Of a DNA stretch of 64,000 nt, positions 18,241 to 26,815 are shown one piece after another; positions within the stretch are counted from its first letter, which is position 1, and every line of letters starts with the position of its first letter. The DNA is from Mixta sp031457955 (GTDB lineage: Bacteria; Pseudomonadota; Gammaproteobacteria; Enterobacterales; Enterobacteriaceae): contig NZ_JAVDXN010000001.1 in the NCBI RefSeq assembly GCF_031457955.1, positions 372,001 through 436,000 of the forward strand, written 5' to 3'. Below the pieces are notes generated by a model. The model was not told where the DNA came from, ran no database searches, and worked only from the letters and a program-made list of their open reading frames with translations. A program made the position numbers and the translations under genes.

Positions 18241-18260
18241 TCACTGATGCACACAGCAAA

Positions 18261-18283
18261 GGCGAGCTTCGGCTCGCCTTTTT
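18261..18283 (+). terminator. Intrinsic terminator after ptsG
   Basis: GGCGAGC / GCTCGCC with a TTCG loop and five T residues, 20 bp past the ptsG stop. Confidence 0.9.
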
Positions 18284-18294
18284 ACGTTATATGA

Positions 18295-19437
18295 TTAAAG
18301 ATAAACGCGCAGATATTCCGTCAGACAGAGCAGCGCCATCGCCTGGCCATAAGGCATGGAGGTCAACGGGATCTGGCGATAATAGTCGAGGTCGCTGCCC
18401 ATCGCGGTGCCGAAAGAGACCTGCGTCAATTCGCCGTCGCTATTGATATGCTGCATCACGCCTTTCACTGCCTGTTCGGCCATCGGCAGATACTCACGTG
18501 ACAGATAACGCTTACGTACCGCTTTTAATATGCCGTAGGCGAAACCGGCGGTAGCGGAGGCTTCCAGATAGCTGTCGCGATCGTCCAGCAGCGTATGCCA
18601 CAGTCCGCTTTCATGCTGCCATTGACGCAGCGCCGCGACCTGACTTTCCAGCACCTGTTGCAGGAAGCGGCGCGTGGCGTGTTGCTCCGGCCATGCCATC
18701 AGCTCAATAAATTCCGGGATCACAATGGTTAGCCAGCTGTTGCCGCGCGCCCAGCGTGCTTTAGCAAAATTATGACGTCCATCGAAGTTCCAGCCGTGAA
18801 ACCACAGGCCGGTCTCGCGATCCATCAGATACTGCACATGCAGTAAAAACTGGTAGCTCGCTTCCTCAACATATTCCGGACGGTTAAGCAGCTTGCCGAT
18901 TTTCGCCAGCGGCACTACGCTCATCATCAGCGTGTCGTCCCACAGCTGCTGGTGGTTCTCATTGTTATACACAATATGCTGCAGGCCGCCCTGTTCGGTG
19001 CGCGGCATTTCATACATCACCCATTCAGCCCAACGCTCCAGCACCGGCAACAGCGCAGGATTCCGCGTCTCTTCATAACGGTAAGCCAGGGTTAACAGCG
19101 GGCAAACGGTATTCACGTTTTTAGTCGGCGTGCCTTCCGCCAGCCGCTGCTGAAACCAGTCATCAATAATCGCCAGCGTTTTGGCATCGCCCGTTTGCTG
19201 ATAGTAGTGATACATGCCATACAGCCCGATGCCGTGCGTCCACTCCCAGCCCGCCCAGCCTTTGGTATCAATCACCCGACCATCATCCAGACGTAGCAGA
19301 AATTCACCGCTTTCGTCGGTAATCGCCACCAGATTGTTGGTGAGTTTTTCAATCAGCGTCACCAGTTCGGAACGTGGCAGCAGAAATTCAGGCTGACGCA
19401 GTAAAGCGCTATGTTTTACAGGAAATACCGTCATCAT
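18295..19437 (-). CDS. GH105 unsaturated rhamnogalacturonyl hydrolase (RhiN/YteR-like)
   Basis: 380-aa glycoside hydrolase of family 88/105 with an (alpha/alpha)6-barrel. These cytosolic enzymes remove the 4,5-unsaturated galacturonic acid from lyase-cut rhamnogalacturonan or pectin oligomers. Family features are GWAGWEWTHGIGLYGMYHYY, the catalytic Asp region QLWDDTLMMSVVPLAKIG (Asp167/168) and the helix RWARGNSWLTIVIPEF. No signal peptide is seen, so it acts inside the cell on imported oligomers. It starts 7 bp after the transporter gene and is surely co-transcribed with it. The Met at 19434 is an alternative start. E. coli lacks this pair at the locus. Exact substrate is inferred. Confidence 0.85.
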   Translation of the reverse strand: MMTVFPVKHSALLRQPEFLLPRSELVTLIEKLTNNLVAITDESGEFLLRLDDGRVIDTKGWAGWEWTHGIGLYGMYHYYQQTGDAKTLAIIDDWFQQRLAEGTPTKNVNTVCPLLTLAYRYEETRNPALLPVLERWAEWVMYEMPRTEQGGLQHIVYNNENHQQLWDDTLMMSVVPLAKIGKLLNRPEYVEEASYQFLLHVQYLMDRETGLWFHGWNFDGRHNFAKARWARGNSWLTIVIPEFIELMAWPEQHATRRFLQQVLESQVAALRQWQHESGLWHTLLDDRDSYLEASATAGFAYGILKAVRKRYLSREYLPMAEQAVKGVMQHINSDGELTQVSFGTAMGSDLDYYRQIPLTSMPYGQAMALLCLTEYLRVYL

Positions 19438-19444
19438 TCAGATC

Positions 19445-21037
19445 CTATCGTTTTAACGTATGTGGCTGCACCGCGCCCAGGGCCTGAGCAGGCCGCAGCG
19501 TCGGCGCCGGGGATTTATGGCGGTTAAGGAAGCCGATATTGTTGTTGCCCCACAGGTTTTCATAAGGCAATCCGGCCAGCGTTTCTACCGTTGCCCGGGC
19601 GTCAGGCGTGAGGCTTTCCGGCACCGGACGTCCCGCCTGGCGCATTTTTTGCGTCTCTTCACGCAGCACCGAATGCGTTTGCAGGTTCAGGCGGAAGCGC
19701 AGGGAGATAAAGAAGCCGATCGCCAGCACGCATAGCGTACCTACGCTCAGAATCAACAGAATGGTGTGCTGCACGCTGTCGCTCTGATTCGCCTGCCCGG
19801 AAACAAAGCCGGAAAGCTGTAGCACAATGCCCACCAGCATTACCGCGCCCGCCTGCGACGCTTTACGCGTCAGGGTCATAATACCGGCGAAAATCCCTTC
19901 ACGGCGCTGGCCGGTAATGACCTCATCCACATCTGCGATATAGGTATAGATATTCCACGGCACATAGTTAATGCCGCCACGACCCAGCCCCGCCAGCGCA
20001 GAGATCAGTACCAGCAGCGCCATATTGTCGTTCATGCCGGTGTACCAGAGCCCGGCGTAGGAGAGGGCGCTAACACCAAACAGCGTGACCACCAGGCGAT
20101 AGGAGGGCGCAGGCCCGAGGCGAATACAGAGCGGGATCATGCCCATGACGGCGATAAACTGCAGAATAGCCATGGTGCCCATCAGGTTAGAGGCGATCTG
20201 CGCGCTCTGCATCAGCACAAACACCACATACCAGGTAAAAACGGCGTTGAACACATCCTGCGCAATATAGCCGCCAAGGTACATCCCCAGATGCTGCCGG
20301 AAAATACGTACGCGGAAGGTGGACGCCAGCTCGACATAGAGGCGCTTCAGGCTCTGCGCCAGCGTCAGCTGCTGTTTTTCCGCCTCAGCGCGCCGTGACT
20401 CCTCAGAAAAATCTTCCGGGGCGCGTTCCCAGGTAAAGAACCACACCAGCGTCAGAACGATGGCGCAAATCACCGAAAAAACCAGGCTGGCATAAAAGAA
20501 GGAGACCGCGTTGTCTTTACCGAAGTGATTAATCAGCACGCCCGGCAGGAAGGCGGCCAGGATGGCGGAAAGCTGCGCCAGCGCAATACGCGCGCCGGAA
20601 AACTTGGTTTTCTTTTTGAAATCGTCCGTCATTTCCGGCACCAGCGTTTCGTAGGGCACCAGAATCATGGTGTAGACAATATCAAACAGCAGGTAGGTCA
20701 GCAGGTAATAGAGATAGCTCATATCGCCGACCCACATCAGGCTATAGCTGAAGACGCAGGGGATGCCGAGCAGAATAAAGAACTTACGGCGGCCAAAGCG
20801 TTTACCAAGCCGGGTAGAGCCAAAATTATCGGTAAGAAAGCCCATCAGCGGGCTAACCACCGCATCCAGCACACGCGCCATGGCAAAGATAAACGTCGCT
20901 TCGATCGGCGTCAGGCCGCAGAACGTGGTATAGAAATAGAGCAGCCAGGCTGCCGTCAGGGCGGTAGTGCCGGCCCCCAGGAAGTCGCCCGATCCATAAG
21001 CCAGGTAGTGCCGTAAACCTATTTTACGCGCTGGCAT
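19445..21037 (-). CDS. GPH-family oligosaccharide transporter (RhiT-like)
   Basis: 530-aa transporter of the glycoside-pentoside-hexuronide:cation symporter family, with 12 predicted helices. The first block LRHYLAYGSGDFLGAG and the loop LTDNFGSTRLGKRFGRRK (DxxxxRxGKRR type) are characteristic. The Met at 21037 is preceded by GAGGAG 7 bp upstream. Pairing with a GH105 enzyme and a KdgR-like box supports import of unsaturated rhamnogalacturonides, as described for RhiT of Dickeya; this is inference from context. The C-terminal 60-odd residues are a hydrophilic tail. Confidence 0.85.
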   Translation of the reverse strand: MPARKIGLRHYLAYGSGDFLGAGTTALTAAWLLYFYTTFCGLTPIEATFIFAMARVLDAVVSPLMGFLTDNFGSTRLGKRFGRRKFFILLGIPCVFSYSLMWVGDMSYLYYLLTYLLFDIVYTMILVPYETLVPEMTDDFKKKTKFSGARIALAQLSAILAAFLPGVLINHFGKDNAVSFFYASLVFSVICAIVLTLVWFFTWERAPEDFSEESRRAEAEKQQLTLAQSLKRLYVELASTFRVRIFRQHLGMYLGGYIAQDVFNAVFTWYVVFVLMQSAQIASNLMGTMAILQFIAVMGMIPLCIRLGPAPSYRLVVTLFGVSALSYAGLWYTGMNDNMALLVLISALAGLGRGGINYVPWNIYTYIADVDEVITGQRREGIFAGIMTLTRKASQAGAVMLVGIVLQLSGFVSGQANQSDSVQHTILLILSVGTLCVLAIGFFISLRFRLNLQTHSVLREETQKMRQAGRPVPESLTPDARATVETLAGLPYENLWGNNNIGFLNRHKSPAPTLRPAQALGAVQPHTLKR

Positions 21038-21199
21038 TGTTAATCTCCTCGTCATAACCAGTGAAAACGCACGGACTCCGACAGCTCAGACGGATTACCT
21101 CGAAGGTAGAATGGCGGAAGAGGGCAAACCTTCGCGGTTTTGCTAAGGAAACGGGCAGAGTGGCAAAAAAACAAAGGAAAACCTGCCCGGCATCTAATT

Positions 21200-21218
21200 T
21201 ATAAAACGGCGTTTTATT
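21200..21218. promoter_or_regulatory. KdgR-like operator between the Rhi-type operon and hinT
   Basis: TATAAAACGGCGTTTTATT contains a perfect 8-bp-arm palindrome (ATAAAACG-G-CGTTTTAT). It agrees at 17 of 19 positions with the KdgR consensus AATRAAAYRYYRTTTYATT as I recall it. The rest of the 361-bp interval 21038-21398 shows no gene. On the minus strand the box would overlap the promoter of the transporter-hydrolase pair. Confidence 0.6.
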
Positions 21219-21398
21219 TTTGGAAGGGTAAGCGCACCGGAATGCGAAAAGCCGCACAAAAAATCGTCCGGCATCGCAGGGGTGTACAAAAAAGTGGCAC
21301 TACGGCAGGGGAAATAAAAGAAAAACGGCAGGAAGGTTGAAAGAAAACGAAATTCTCGCTCATACTCCATGCTTACTTCTCTGCTAAGGATATGCATC

Positions 21399-21749
21399 AT
21401 GGCTGAAGAAACCATTTTCAGTAAAATTATTCGTCGTGAAATTCCCGCTGATATCGTCTATCAGGACGAACTGGTTACGGCGTTCCGCGACATCTCGCCA
21501 AAAGCGCCCACTCACGTGTTGATCGTGCCGAATATTTTGATCCCGACCGCTAACGATGTCAGCGAAGCACACGAGCAGGCGATGGGACGGATGTTTACCG
21601 TTGCGGCGAAGATTGCCAAACAAGAGGGCATTGCTGAGGAGGGTTACCGGCTGATCGTGAACTGCAATCGCCACGGCGGGCAGGAAGTTTATCATATCCA
21701 TATGCACCTGGTCGGTGGTAGCCCGCTCGGGCCGATGCTAAGCCATTAA
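21399..21749 (+). CDS. hinT: HIT-family purine nucleoside phosphoramidase
   Basis: 116-aa histidine-triad protein that hydrolyses adenosine phosphoramidates and acyl-AMP. The histidine triad HIHMHLVGG is at 99-107. The start MAEETIFSKIIRREIPA at 21399 follows AAGGA; ten codons further upstream are not needed. First gene of the hinT-ycfL-lpoB-thiK-nagZ-ycfP series. Confidence 0.96.
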   Translation: MAEETIFSKIIRREIPADIVYQDELVTAFRDISPKAPTHVLIVPNILIPTANDVSEAHEQAMGRMFTVAAKIAKQEGIAEEGYRLIVNCNRHGGQEVYHIHMHLVGGSPLGPMLSH

Positions 21750-21769
21750 TTAACGAGCGGAACGCCATC

Positions 21770-22138
21770 ATGCGCGCCTTATTAACCAGCCTGTCGCTGA
21801 TTCTGACGCTGACCGCCTGTAGCAGCGATAAAACGGGAATAAATACTTCCCAGTCGCTGATCATGGAGTCGTCGGTGCTCTCTGCGGGGATTTTGCCCAG
21901 CAAGCCCACGCTTTCTGAACAGGCCGGACAGCAGCGAGCGGTAAGCTCGCTGGAAAATCAGCAAAACAAACCGGTAACCGTACATTACCGTTTCTACTGG
22001 TATGACGATAAAGGCCTTGAAATTCAGCCTTTTGAAACGCCGCGCACGTTGGTGGTTCCGGCAAATCAGCGGGTGGAAATCAGTTCGCAGATAGGCAATC
22101 TGATGGCCAGTAAAGTTCGTCTCTATCTTTATTTGTAA
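21770..22138 (+). CDS. ycfL: YcfL family lipoprotein
   Basis: 122-aa lipoprotein with a lipobox LTAC (Cys17) after a short hydrophobic signal. The DUF1425 core PVTVHYRFYWYDDKGLEIQP and the C-terminal VRLYLYL agree with E. coli YcfL. Function is unknown; it is always next to lpoB. It lies 20 bp after hinT. Confidence 0.92.
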   Translation: MRALLTSLSLILTLTACSSDKTGINTSQSLIMESSVLSAGILPSKPTLSEQAGQQRAVSSLENQQNKPVTVHYRFYWYDDKGLEIQPFETPRTLVVPANQRVEISSQIGNLMASKVRLYLYL

Positions 22139-22149
22139 GGGGAAATACC

Positions 22150-22749
22150 GTGTTCAGGCGTTTAAAACTCTCCGGCGTTATGCTGCTGGCATTTGTTCTG
22201 GCGGGCTGTATCAATAATCAACAGCAACAACCCGCACCGGTAGAGCCGGTTCAGCCATCGCCGCCGGTTGTGGTGCAGCCGCCGCCGATTACCAGCCCGC
22301 AGCCGGGCGAAACGGTGCCGCAGCCGCCAAAGCTGAAATCCATTAACTGGGATGCCAGCGTACAGCCGCTGGTCGCGCAGATGTTACAGGCAGAGGGCGT
22401 GACCCCCGGCAGCGTGCTGCTGGTGGATCGCATAAAAAACAGCACCAACGGCAGCCTGCAAACCGCCAAGGCAACCAGCGCGCTGCAAAACGCGTTGGCG
22501 AGCAACAACACCTTTACCCTGGTGACGCCGCAGCAGCTGACGCAGGCCAAACAAACGCTGGGGCTGTCGCCCGAAGACAGCCTGAACTCGCGCAGTAAAG
22601 CGATCGGTCTGGCGCGTTACGTTGGCGCGCAGTATGTGCTTTACAGCAATGCGCAGGGCGATGTGAAACAACCTGAGCTGCAAATGCAATTAATGCTGGT
22701 GCAAACCGGAGAAATTATCTGGTCAGGCAATGGCAGCGTCGAGCATTGA
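22150..22749 (+). CDS. lpoB: Penicillin-binding protein activator LpoB
   Basis: 199-aa outer-membrane lipoprotein that reaches through the periplasm to activate PBP1b. GTG start at 22150 with an AAGGGGA ribosome site. Lipobox LAGC (Cys20) is followed by a Pro/Gln-rich flexible stretch (about 25-65) and the folded domain with SVLLVDRIKNSTNGS and LQMQLMLVQTGEIIWSG, as in E. coli. Confidence 0.95.
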   Translation: MFRRLKLSGVMLLAFVLAGCINNQQQQPAPVEPVQPSPPVVVQPPPITSPQPGETVPQPPKLKSINWDASVQPLVAQMLQAEGVTPGSVLLVDRIKNSTNGSLQTAKATSALQNALASNNTFTLVTPQQLTQAKQTLGLSPEDSLNSRSKAIGLARYVGAQYVLYSNAQGDVKQPELQMQLMLVQTGEIIWSGNGSVEH

Positions 22750-23560
22750 TAACGCCCTCCAGGCGCTGATTGACAGACACTTACCGGCAGCCTTGTCTGC
22801 CGGTTCTTTTTATCCACTTAACGGCCTGACCGGGCTCTCCGGAAAAGTGGTGTGCGGCCAGCAGTCATGGCTGGCGCGGCGTATCCCACCGCAGCCGATC
22901 CCCTTTATCTCCCGGCGACGGGAATGGCGGCTGTTACGGCATCTGGCGCTCAGCGGGCTGGCGCCGCATGCGCTGGCGATAAATCAACGCTGGCTGCTGT
23001 TGCAGTGGCTACCCGGCGAAACGCTGTCGCAGACGGCGTTCCTGGCGCGTCAGCCAGAATTGATTGCGCTGTTAACCCAACTGCATCATCAGCCGCTTAG
23101 CGGCTATCGGCTTCGGCTGTTGCCGCTGTTGCACCATTACTGGCAACAGTGTCGTCAACGCAATCCGCGCTGGCTGCGACGGCTGCATCAGCTGGCCCGC
23201 CAGGGGGAACCGACGCCGCTGCGGCTGGGCGTGCTGCATATGGATGTGCATCCCGGCAACCTGCTGGCGCATCCCGAGGGTTTGCGGCTGATTGACTGGG
23301 AGTATGCCGCCGACGGCGATATCGCGCTGGAGCTGGCGGCCATCATCGGCGGCAATGAGCTGAATGCTGCGCAACGTACGGCGTTGCTGGCTGATTATGC
23401 CGAGACTAACCGGCTGGATCTGCGCGCGCTGCAACGTCAGGTTCGGCGCTGGCAGCCCTGGCTGCAACTGCTGATGGCAAGCTGGTATCAGCTGCGCTGG
23501 GAGCAGAGCGGCGATCCGGCGCTGCATCAGCTGGCTATCACCGCCTGGCGACAAATTTAG
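22730..23560 (+). CDS. thiK: Thiamine kinase
   Basis: 276-aa aminoglycoside-phosphotransferase-fold kinase that makes thiamine monophosphate from salvaged thiamine. Brenner motif HMDVHPGNLL (Asp172, Asn177) and the Mg-binding LIDWEYAADGD (Asp189) are clear. The ATG lies inside lpoB (20-bp overlap), pointing to coupled translation. Confidence 0.92.
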   Translation: MAASSIDNALQALIDRHLPAALSAGSFYPLNGLTGLSGKVVCGQQSWLARRIPPQPIPFISRRREWRLLRHLALSGLAPHALAINQRWLLLQWLPGETLSQTAFLARQPELIALLTQLHHQPLSGYRLRLLPLLHHYWQQCRQRNPRWLRRLHQLARQGEPTPLRLGVLHMDVHPGNLLAHPEGLRLIDWEYAADGDIALELAAIIGGNELNAAQRTALLADYAETNRLDLRALQRQVRRWQPWLQLLMASWYQLRWEQSGDPALHQLAITAWRQI

Positions 23561-23617
23561 CGCGCGTTTTCCGCATTCCGGCTATGATGTGCGCCAGTTT
23601 TTACAGGAGGATACATC

Positions 23618-24655
23618 ATGTCGATACCCGGTCCGGTAATGTTGGATGTGGCAAGCTATGAGCTGGACGCCGAGGAGCGCGAAATTCTGGCGCACCCGCT
23701 GGTGGGCGGTCTGATCTTATTTGCGCGTAACTATCACGATCCCGCTCAGCTGAGCGAACTGGTACGTCAGATTCGGGCCGCATCTCATGCGCGGCTGGTG
23801 GTGGCGGTGGATCAGGAAGGCGGGCGGGTACAGCGCTTCCGCGACGGCTTTACTACATTGCCAGCGATGCAATCTTTTGCTGCGTTGAACAGTCCCGAAC
23901 AGGCCGACAGGCTGGCGCAGGAAGCAGGCTGGCTGATGGCCGCAGAGATGATGGCCATGGATATCGATATCAGTTTCGCGCCGGTGCTGGATATTGGTCA
24001 TATCAGCGCGGCCATTGGCGATCGCGCTTTCCATCAGGATCCCGCTATTGCGCTGCGGGTGGCGCGCCGCTTTATCGCTGGTATGCATGAAGCAGGAATG
24101 AAAACCACCGGCAAACATTTCCCTGGTCATGGCGCCGTCAGCGCCGACTCCCATAAAGAGACGCCGCACGACGATCGCGACGGCGCGGTTATCCGTCAGC
24201 ACGATATGGCGATCTTCCAGCAGCTGATCGATGAACAAGCGCTGGACGCGATTATGCCAGCCCACGTTATCTATACCCAGCTGGATCCACGTCCGGCCAG
24301 CGGCTCCTCTTACTGGCTGAAACAGGTGCTGCGCGCCGAACTGGGCTTTAACGGCATTATTTTTTCTGATGACCTGTCAATGGAAGGCGCAGCGGTGATG
24401 GGCAGCTATGCGGAGCGAGCGCGTGCCTCGCTGGAAGCAGGTTGCGATATGATCCTGGTGTGTAACGATCGTAAAGGCGCCGTTAGCGTGCTGGATAACC
24501 TGCCGCCGATCAAAGCAGAGCAGGTTAGCCGCCTGTATCATCGTGGAACATTTAACCGCCAGCAACTGCTTGATTCTGCGCGCTGGCAGCATGCCAGTCA
24601 GCAGCTGAGCGCATTACAGGCGCGCTGGCTGGCCCATAAGGCGTCGGGTAACTAA
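23618..24655 (+). CDS. nagZ: Beta-N-acetylhexosaminidase
   Basis: 345-aa cytosolic GH3 enzyme that removes GlcNAc from anhydro-muropeptides during cell-wall recycling. Motifs are VAVDQEGGRVQR, KTTGKHFPGHGAVSADSHK and the nucleophile Asp in FSDDLSMEGA (about residue 251). Preceded by a good AGGAGG. Its product links to nagK further along. Confidence 0.96.
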   Translation: MSIPGPVMLDVASYELDAEEREILAHPLVGGLILFARNYHDPAQLSELVRQIRAASHARLVVAVDQEGGRVQRFRDGFTTLPAMQSFAALNSPEQADRLAQEAGWLMAAEMMAMDIDISFAPVLDIGHISAAIGDRAFHQDPAIALRVARRFIAGMHEAGMKTTGKHFPGHGAVSADSHKETPHDDRDGAVIRQHDMAIFQQLIDEQALDAIMPAHVIYTQLDPRPASGSSYWLKQVLRAELGFNGIIFSDDLSMEGAAVMGSYAERARASLEAGCDMILVCNDRKGAVSVLDNLPPIKAEQVSRLYHRGTFNRQQLLDSARWQHASQQLSALQARWLAHKASGN

Positions 24656-24693
24656 CGGGAAACCCGGCAGGCTAAGCAACGGTGAGGATAGTG

Positions 24694-25236
24694 ATGATTA
24701 TTTATCTGCACGGTTTCGATTCCACAAGTCCGGGTAACCATGAAAAAGTGTTGCAGCTGCAGTTTATCGATCCAGATGTGCGTCTGCTCAGTTACAGCAC
24801 GCGCCATCCAAAACATGATATGCAGCATTTGTTAAAAGAGACTGACAAAATGCTGCTGCTGAACGTCGATGAACGGCCGCTGATTTGCGGCGTTGGTCTG
24901 GGGGCTTTCTGGGCCGAGCGCATCGGTTTTTTATGTGATATTCGTCAGGTCATCGTCAATCCCAACCTGTGGCCGCAGGAGAATATGACGGGCAAAATCG
25001 ATCGGCCGGAAGAGTACCTTGATATCGCCACCAAGTGCGTCAGTAATTTCCGCGAGAAAAACCGCGACCGTAGCCTGACGCTGCTGTCGCGCCACGACGG
25101 CATTCTTGATAGCCAACGTACGGCAGAAGCGTTGCAGCCCTGGTATGAAATTATCTGGGATGAAGAGCAGCCGCACAAATTTCCCAGCCTTTCTCGCCAC
25201 TTACAGCGCATCAAAGCGTTTAAAACCCTCGGTTAA
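24694..25236 (+). CDS. ycfP: YcfP/YqiA family alpha/beta-fold protein
   Basis: 180-aa UPF0227 protein. It starts MIIYLHGFDSTSPGNHEK and ends RHLQRIKAFKTLG, aligning throughout with E. coli YcfP. The HG and GVGLGAFWAERIG segments resemble an alpha/beta-hydrolase fold, although the usual GxSxG reads GVGLG, so hydrolytic activity is doubtful. The ATG at 24694 follows GAGG. Confidence 0.93.
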   Translation: MIIYLHGFDSTSPGNHEKVLQLQFIDPDVRLLSYSTRHPKHDMQHLLKETDKMLLLNVDERPLICGVGLGAFWAERIGFLCDIRQVIVNPNLWPQENMTGKIDRPEEYLDIATKCVSNFREKNRDRSLTLLSRHDGILDSQRTAEALQPWYEIIWDEEQPHKFPSLSRHLQRIKAFKTLG

Positions 25237-25247
25237 GACCGGCCCGG

Positions 25248-25280
25248 CGGGTGGATTGCCTGGCAATCGCCCGTTTTTTT
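25248..25280 (+). terminator. Intrinsic terminator after ycfP
   Basis: The stem GATTGCC / GGCAATC, extended by CGGG / CCCG, is followed by seven T residues 12 bp past the stop. Confidence 0.85.
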
Positions 25281-25311
25281 ATGGGCAATAATCTGACTTA
25301 TTGCAGCAAAA

Positions 25312-25325
25312 TTGATCTGCATCAA
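25312..25325. promoter_or_regulatory. FNR box upstream of ndh
   Basis: TTGATCTGCATCAA is a perfect TTGAT-N4-ATCAA FNR site, 128 bp before the ndh start. In E. coli FNR represses ndh without oxygen, so the same control is expected. Confidence 0.85.
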
Positions 25326-25453
25326 ATTTGGTATGACCAACTTACCCCGCCATGTTATTCTGATTTCAGCTCGCGATTTAACGTCGCAACCCTATGTTAA
25401 CTAAGGTTTTTATTAACCTTTGATTAACTTTTGGTTTACATTTTGAGGGGGTC

Positions 25454-26761
25454 ATGTTGACTACACCGTTAAGAAAGATTGTTATCGTTGGAGGGGGAGC
25501 CGGTGGGCTGGAACTGGCAACGCAGCTTGGACACAAGCTGGGGCGTCGCCAGAAAGCAGAAATAACGCTGGTTGATCGTAACCACAGCCATTTATGGAAA
25601 CCGCTGCTGCATGAAGTCGCCACCGGATCGCTGGATGAAGGCATTGACGCGCTAAGCTACCTTGCTCATGCGCGTAACCATCATTTCCAATTCCAGCTGG
25701 GTTCGTTAACCGATATCGATCGGGAAAACAAGCGCCTACAGCTGGCAGAAATTCGTGATGCGCAGGGCGAAGTGCTGGTTCCCGCGCGCGAAGTGCCTTA
25801 CGACACGCTGGTCATGGCGCTGGGCAGTACCTCGAATGATTTCGGCACGCCGGGCGTGAAAGATCACTGTATCTTCCTCGATAATCCGCATCAGGCGCAG
25901 CGTTTCCACAACGAAATGCTGAATCTGTTCCTGAAATATTCCGCCAATGCTGATGAGCAGGGCAAAATCAATATCGCCATTGTCGGCGGCGGCGCAACGG
26001 GCGTTGAGCTTTCCGCCGAGCTGCATAACGCGGTAAAACAGCTGCACAGCTACGGCTATAAAGGGCTGGATAATCAGGTGCTGAACGTCACGCTGGTGGA
26101 AGCGGGCGAACGCATTCTGCCTGCGCTACCGGCACGTATTTCCGCTGCGGCGCATCAGGAGCTGACCAAACTGGGCGTGCAGGTGCTGACGCAAACCATG
26201 GTCACCAGCGCGGATAAAAACGGTCTGCACACCAAAAGCGGCGACTTTATTGAAGCGGATCTGATGGTCTGGGCGGCAGGCATCAAAGCGCCAGATTTTA
26301 TGAAAGATATCGGCGGTCTGGAAACCAACCGTATCAATCAGCTGGTGGTGAAAGATACGCTGCAAACCACGCGGGATGAGGATATTTACGCCATTGGCGA
26401 CTGCGCCTCTTGCGCGCTGCCGTCAGGCGGATTTGTGCCACCGCGTGCGCAGTCGGCTCACCAGATGGCCTCAAAGGCGCTGGAAAACATCCTGGCGCAA
26501 ATGCGTAAGCAGTCGCTGAAGCCGTACGTTTATAAAGATCACGGCTCGCTGGTTTCGCTTTCGCGTTTCAGCACTGTCGGCAGCCTGATGGGTAACCTGA
26601 TGCGCGGTTCGATGATGGTGGAAGGGCGCATTGCGCGCTTCGTCTATATTTCGCTTTATCGCATGCACCAGATTGCGCTGCATGGCTACTTCAAAACCGG
26701 CCTGATGATGCTGGTAGGCAGCATTAACCGGGTGATCCGTCCGCGTCTGAAACTGCACTAG
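25454..26761 (+). CDS. ndh: NADH:quinone oxidoreductase II
   Basis: 435-aa single-subunit, non-proton-pumping NADH dehydrogenase with FAD, bound to the inner membrane. The first dinucleotide-binding motif is IVIVGGGAGGLELATQLG, the second AIVGGGATGVELSAEL, and the FAD segment is DIYAIGDCASC. The C-terminal amphipathic region GSMMVEGRIARFVYISLYRM anchors it. The start is ATG at 25454 or the next codon, TTG at 25457, which matches the E. coli protein start; the Shine-Dalgarno GAGGGGG serves both. Confidence 0.97.
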   Translation: MLTTPLRKIVIVGGGAGGLELATQLGHKLGRRQKAEITLVDRNHSHLWKPLLHEVATGSLDEGIDALSYLAHARNHHFQFQLGSLTDIDRENKRLQLAEIRDAQGEVLVPAREVPYDTLVMALGSTSNDFGTPGVKDHCIFLDNPHQAQRFHNEMLNLFLKYSANADEQGKINIAIVGGGATGVELSAELHNAVKQLHSYGYKGLDNQVLNVTLVEAGERILPALPARISAAAHQELTKLGVQVLTQTMVTSADKNGLHTKSGDFIEADLMVWAAGIKAPDFMKDIGGLETNRINQLVVKDTLQTTRDEDIYAIGDCASCALPSGGFVPPRAQSAHQMASKALENILAQMRKQSLKPYVYKDHGSLVSLSRFSTVGSLMGNLMRGSMMVEGRIARFVYISLYRMHQIALHGYFKTGLMMLVGSINRVIRPRLKLH

Positions 26762-26775
26762 GTTCGCGCAGTAAG

Positions 26776-26803
26776 GCAGCCCATTCCGTGGGCTGCTTTC
26801 TTT
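26776..26803 (+). terminator. Intrinsic terminator after ndh
   Basis: GCAGCCCA / TGGGCTGC stem with a 5-nt loop and a T-rich tail. It sits between ndh and the convergent hydrolase gene. Confidence 0.85.
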
Positions 26804-26815
26804 CTGATCATCCTT

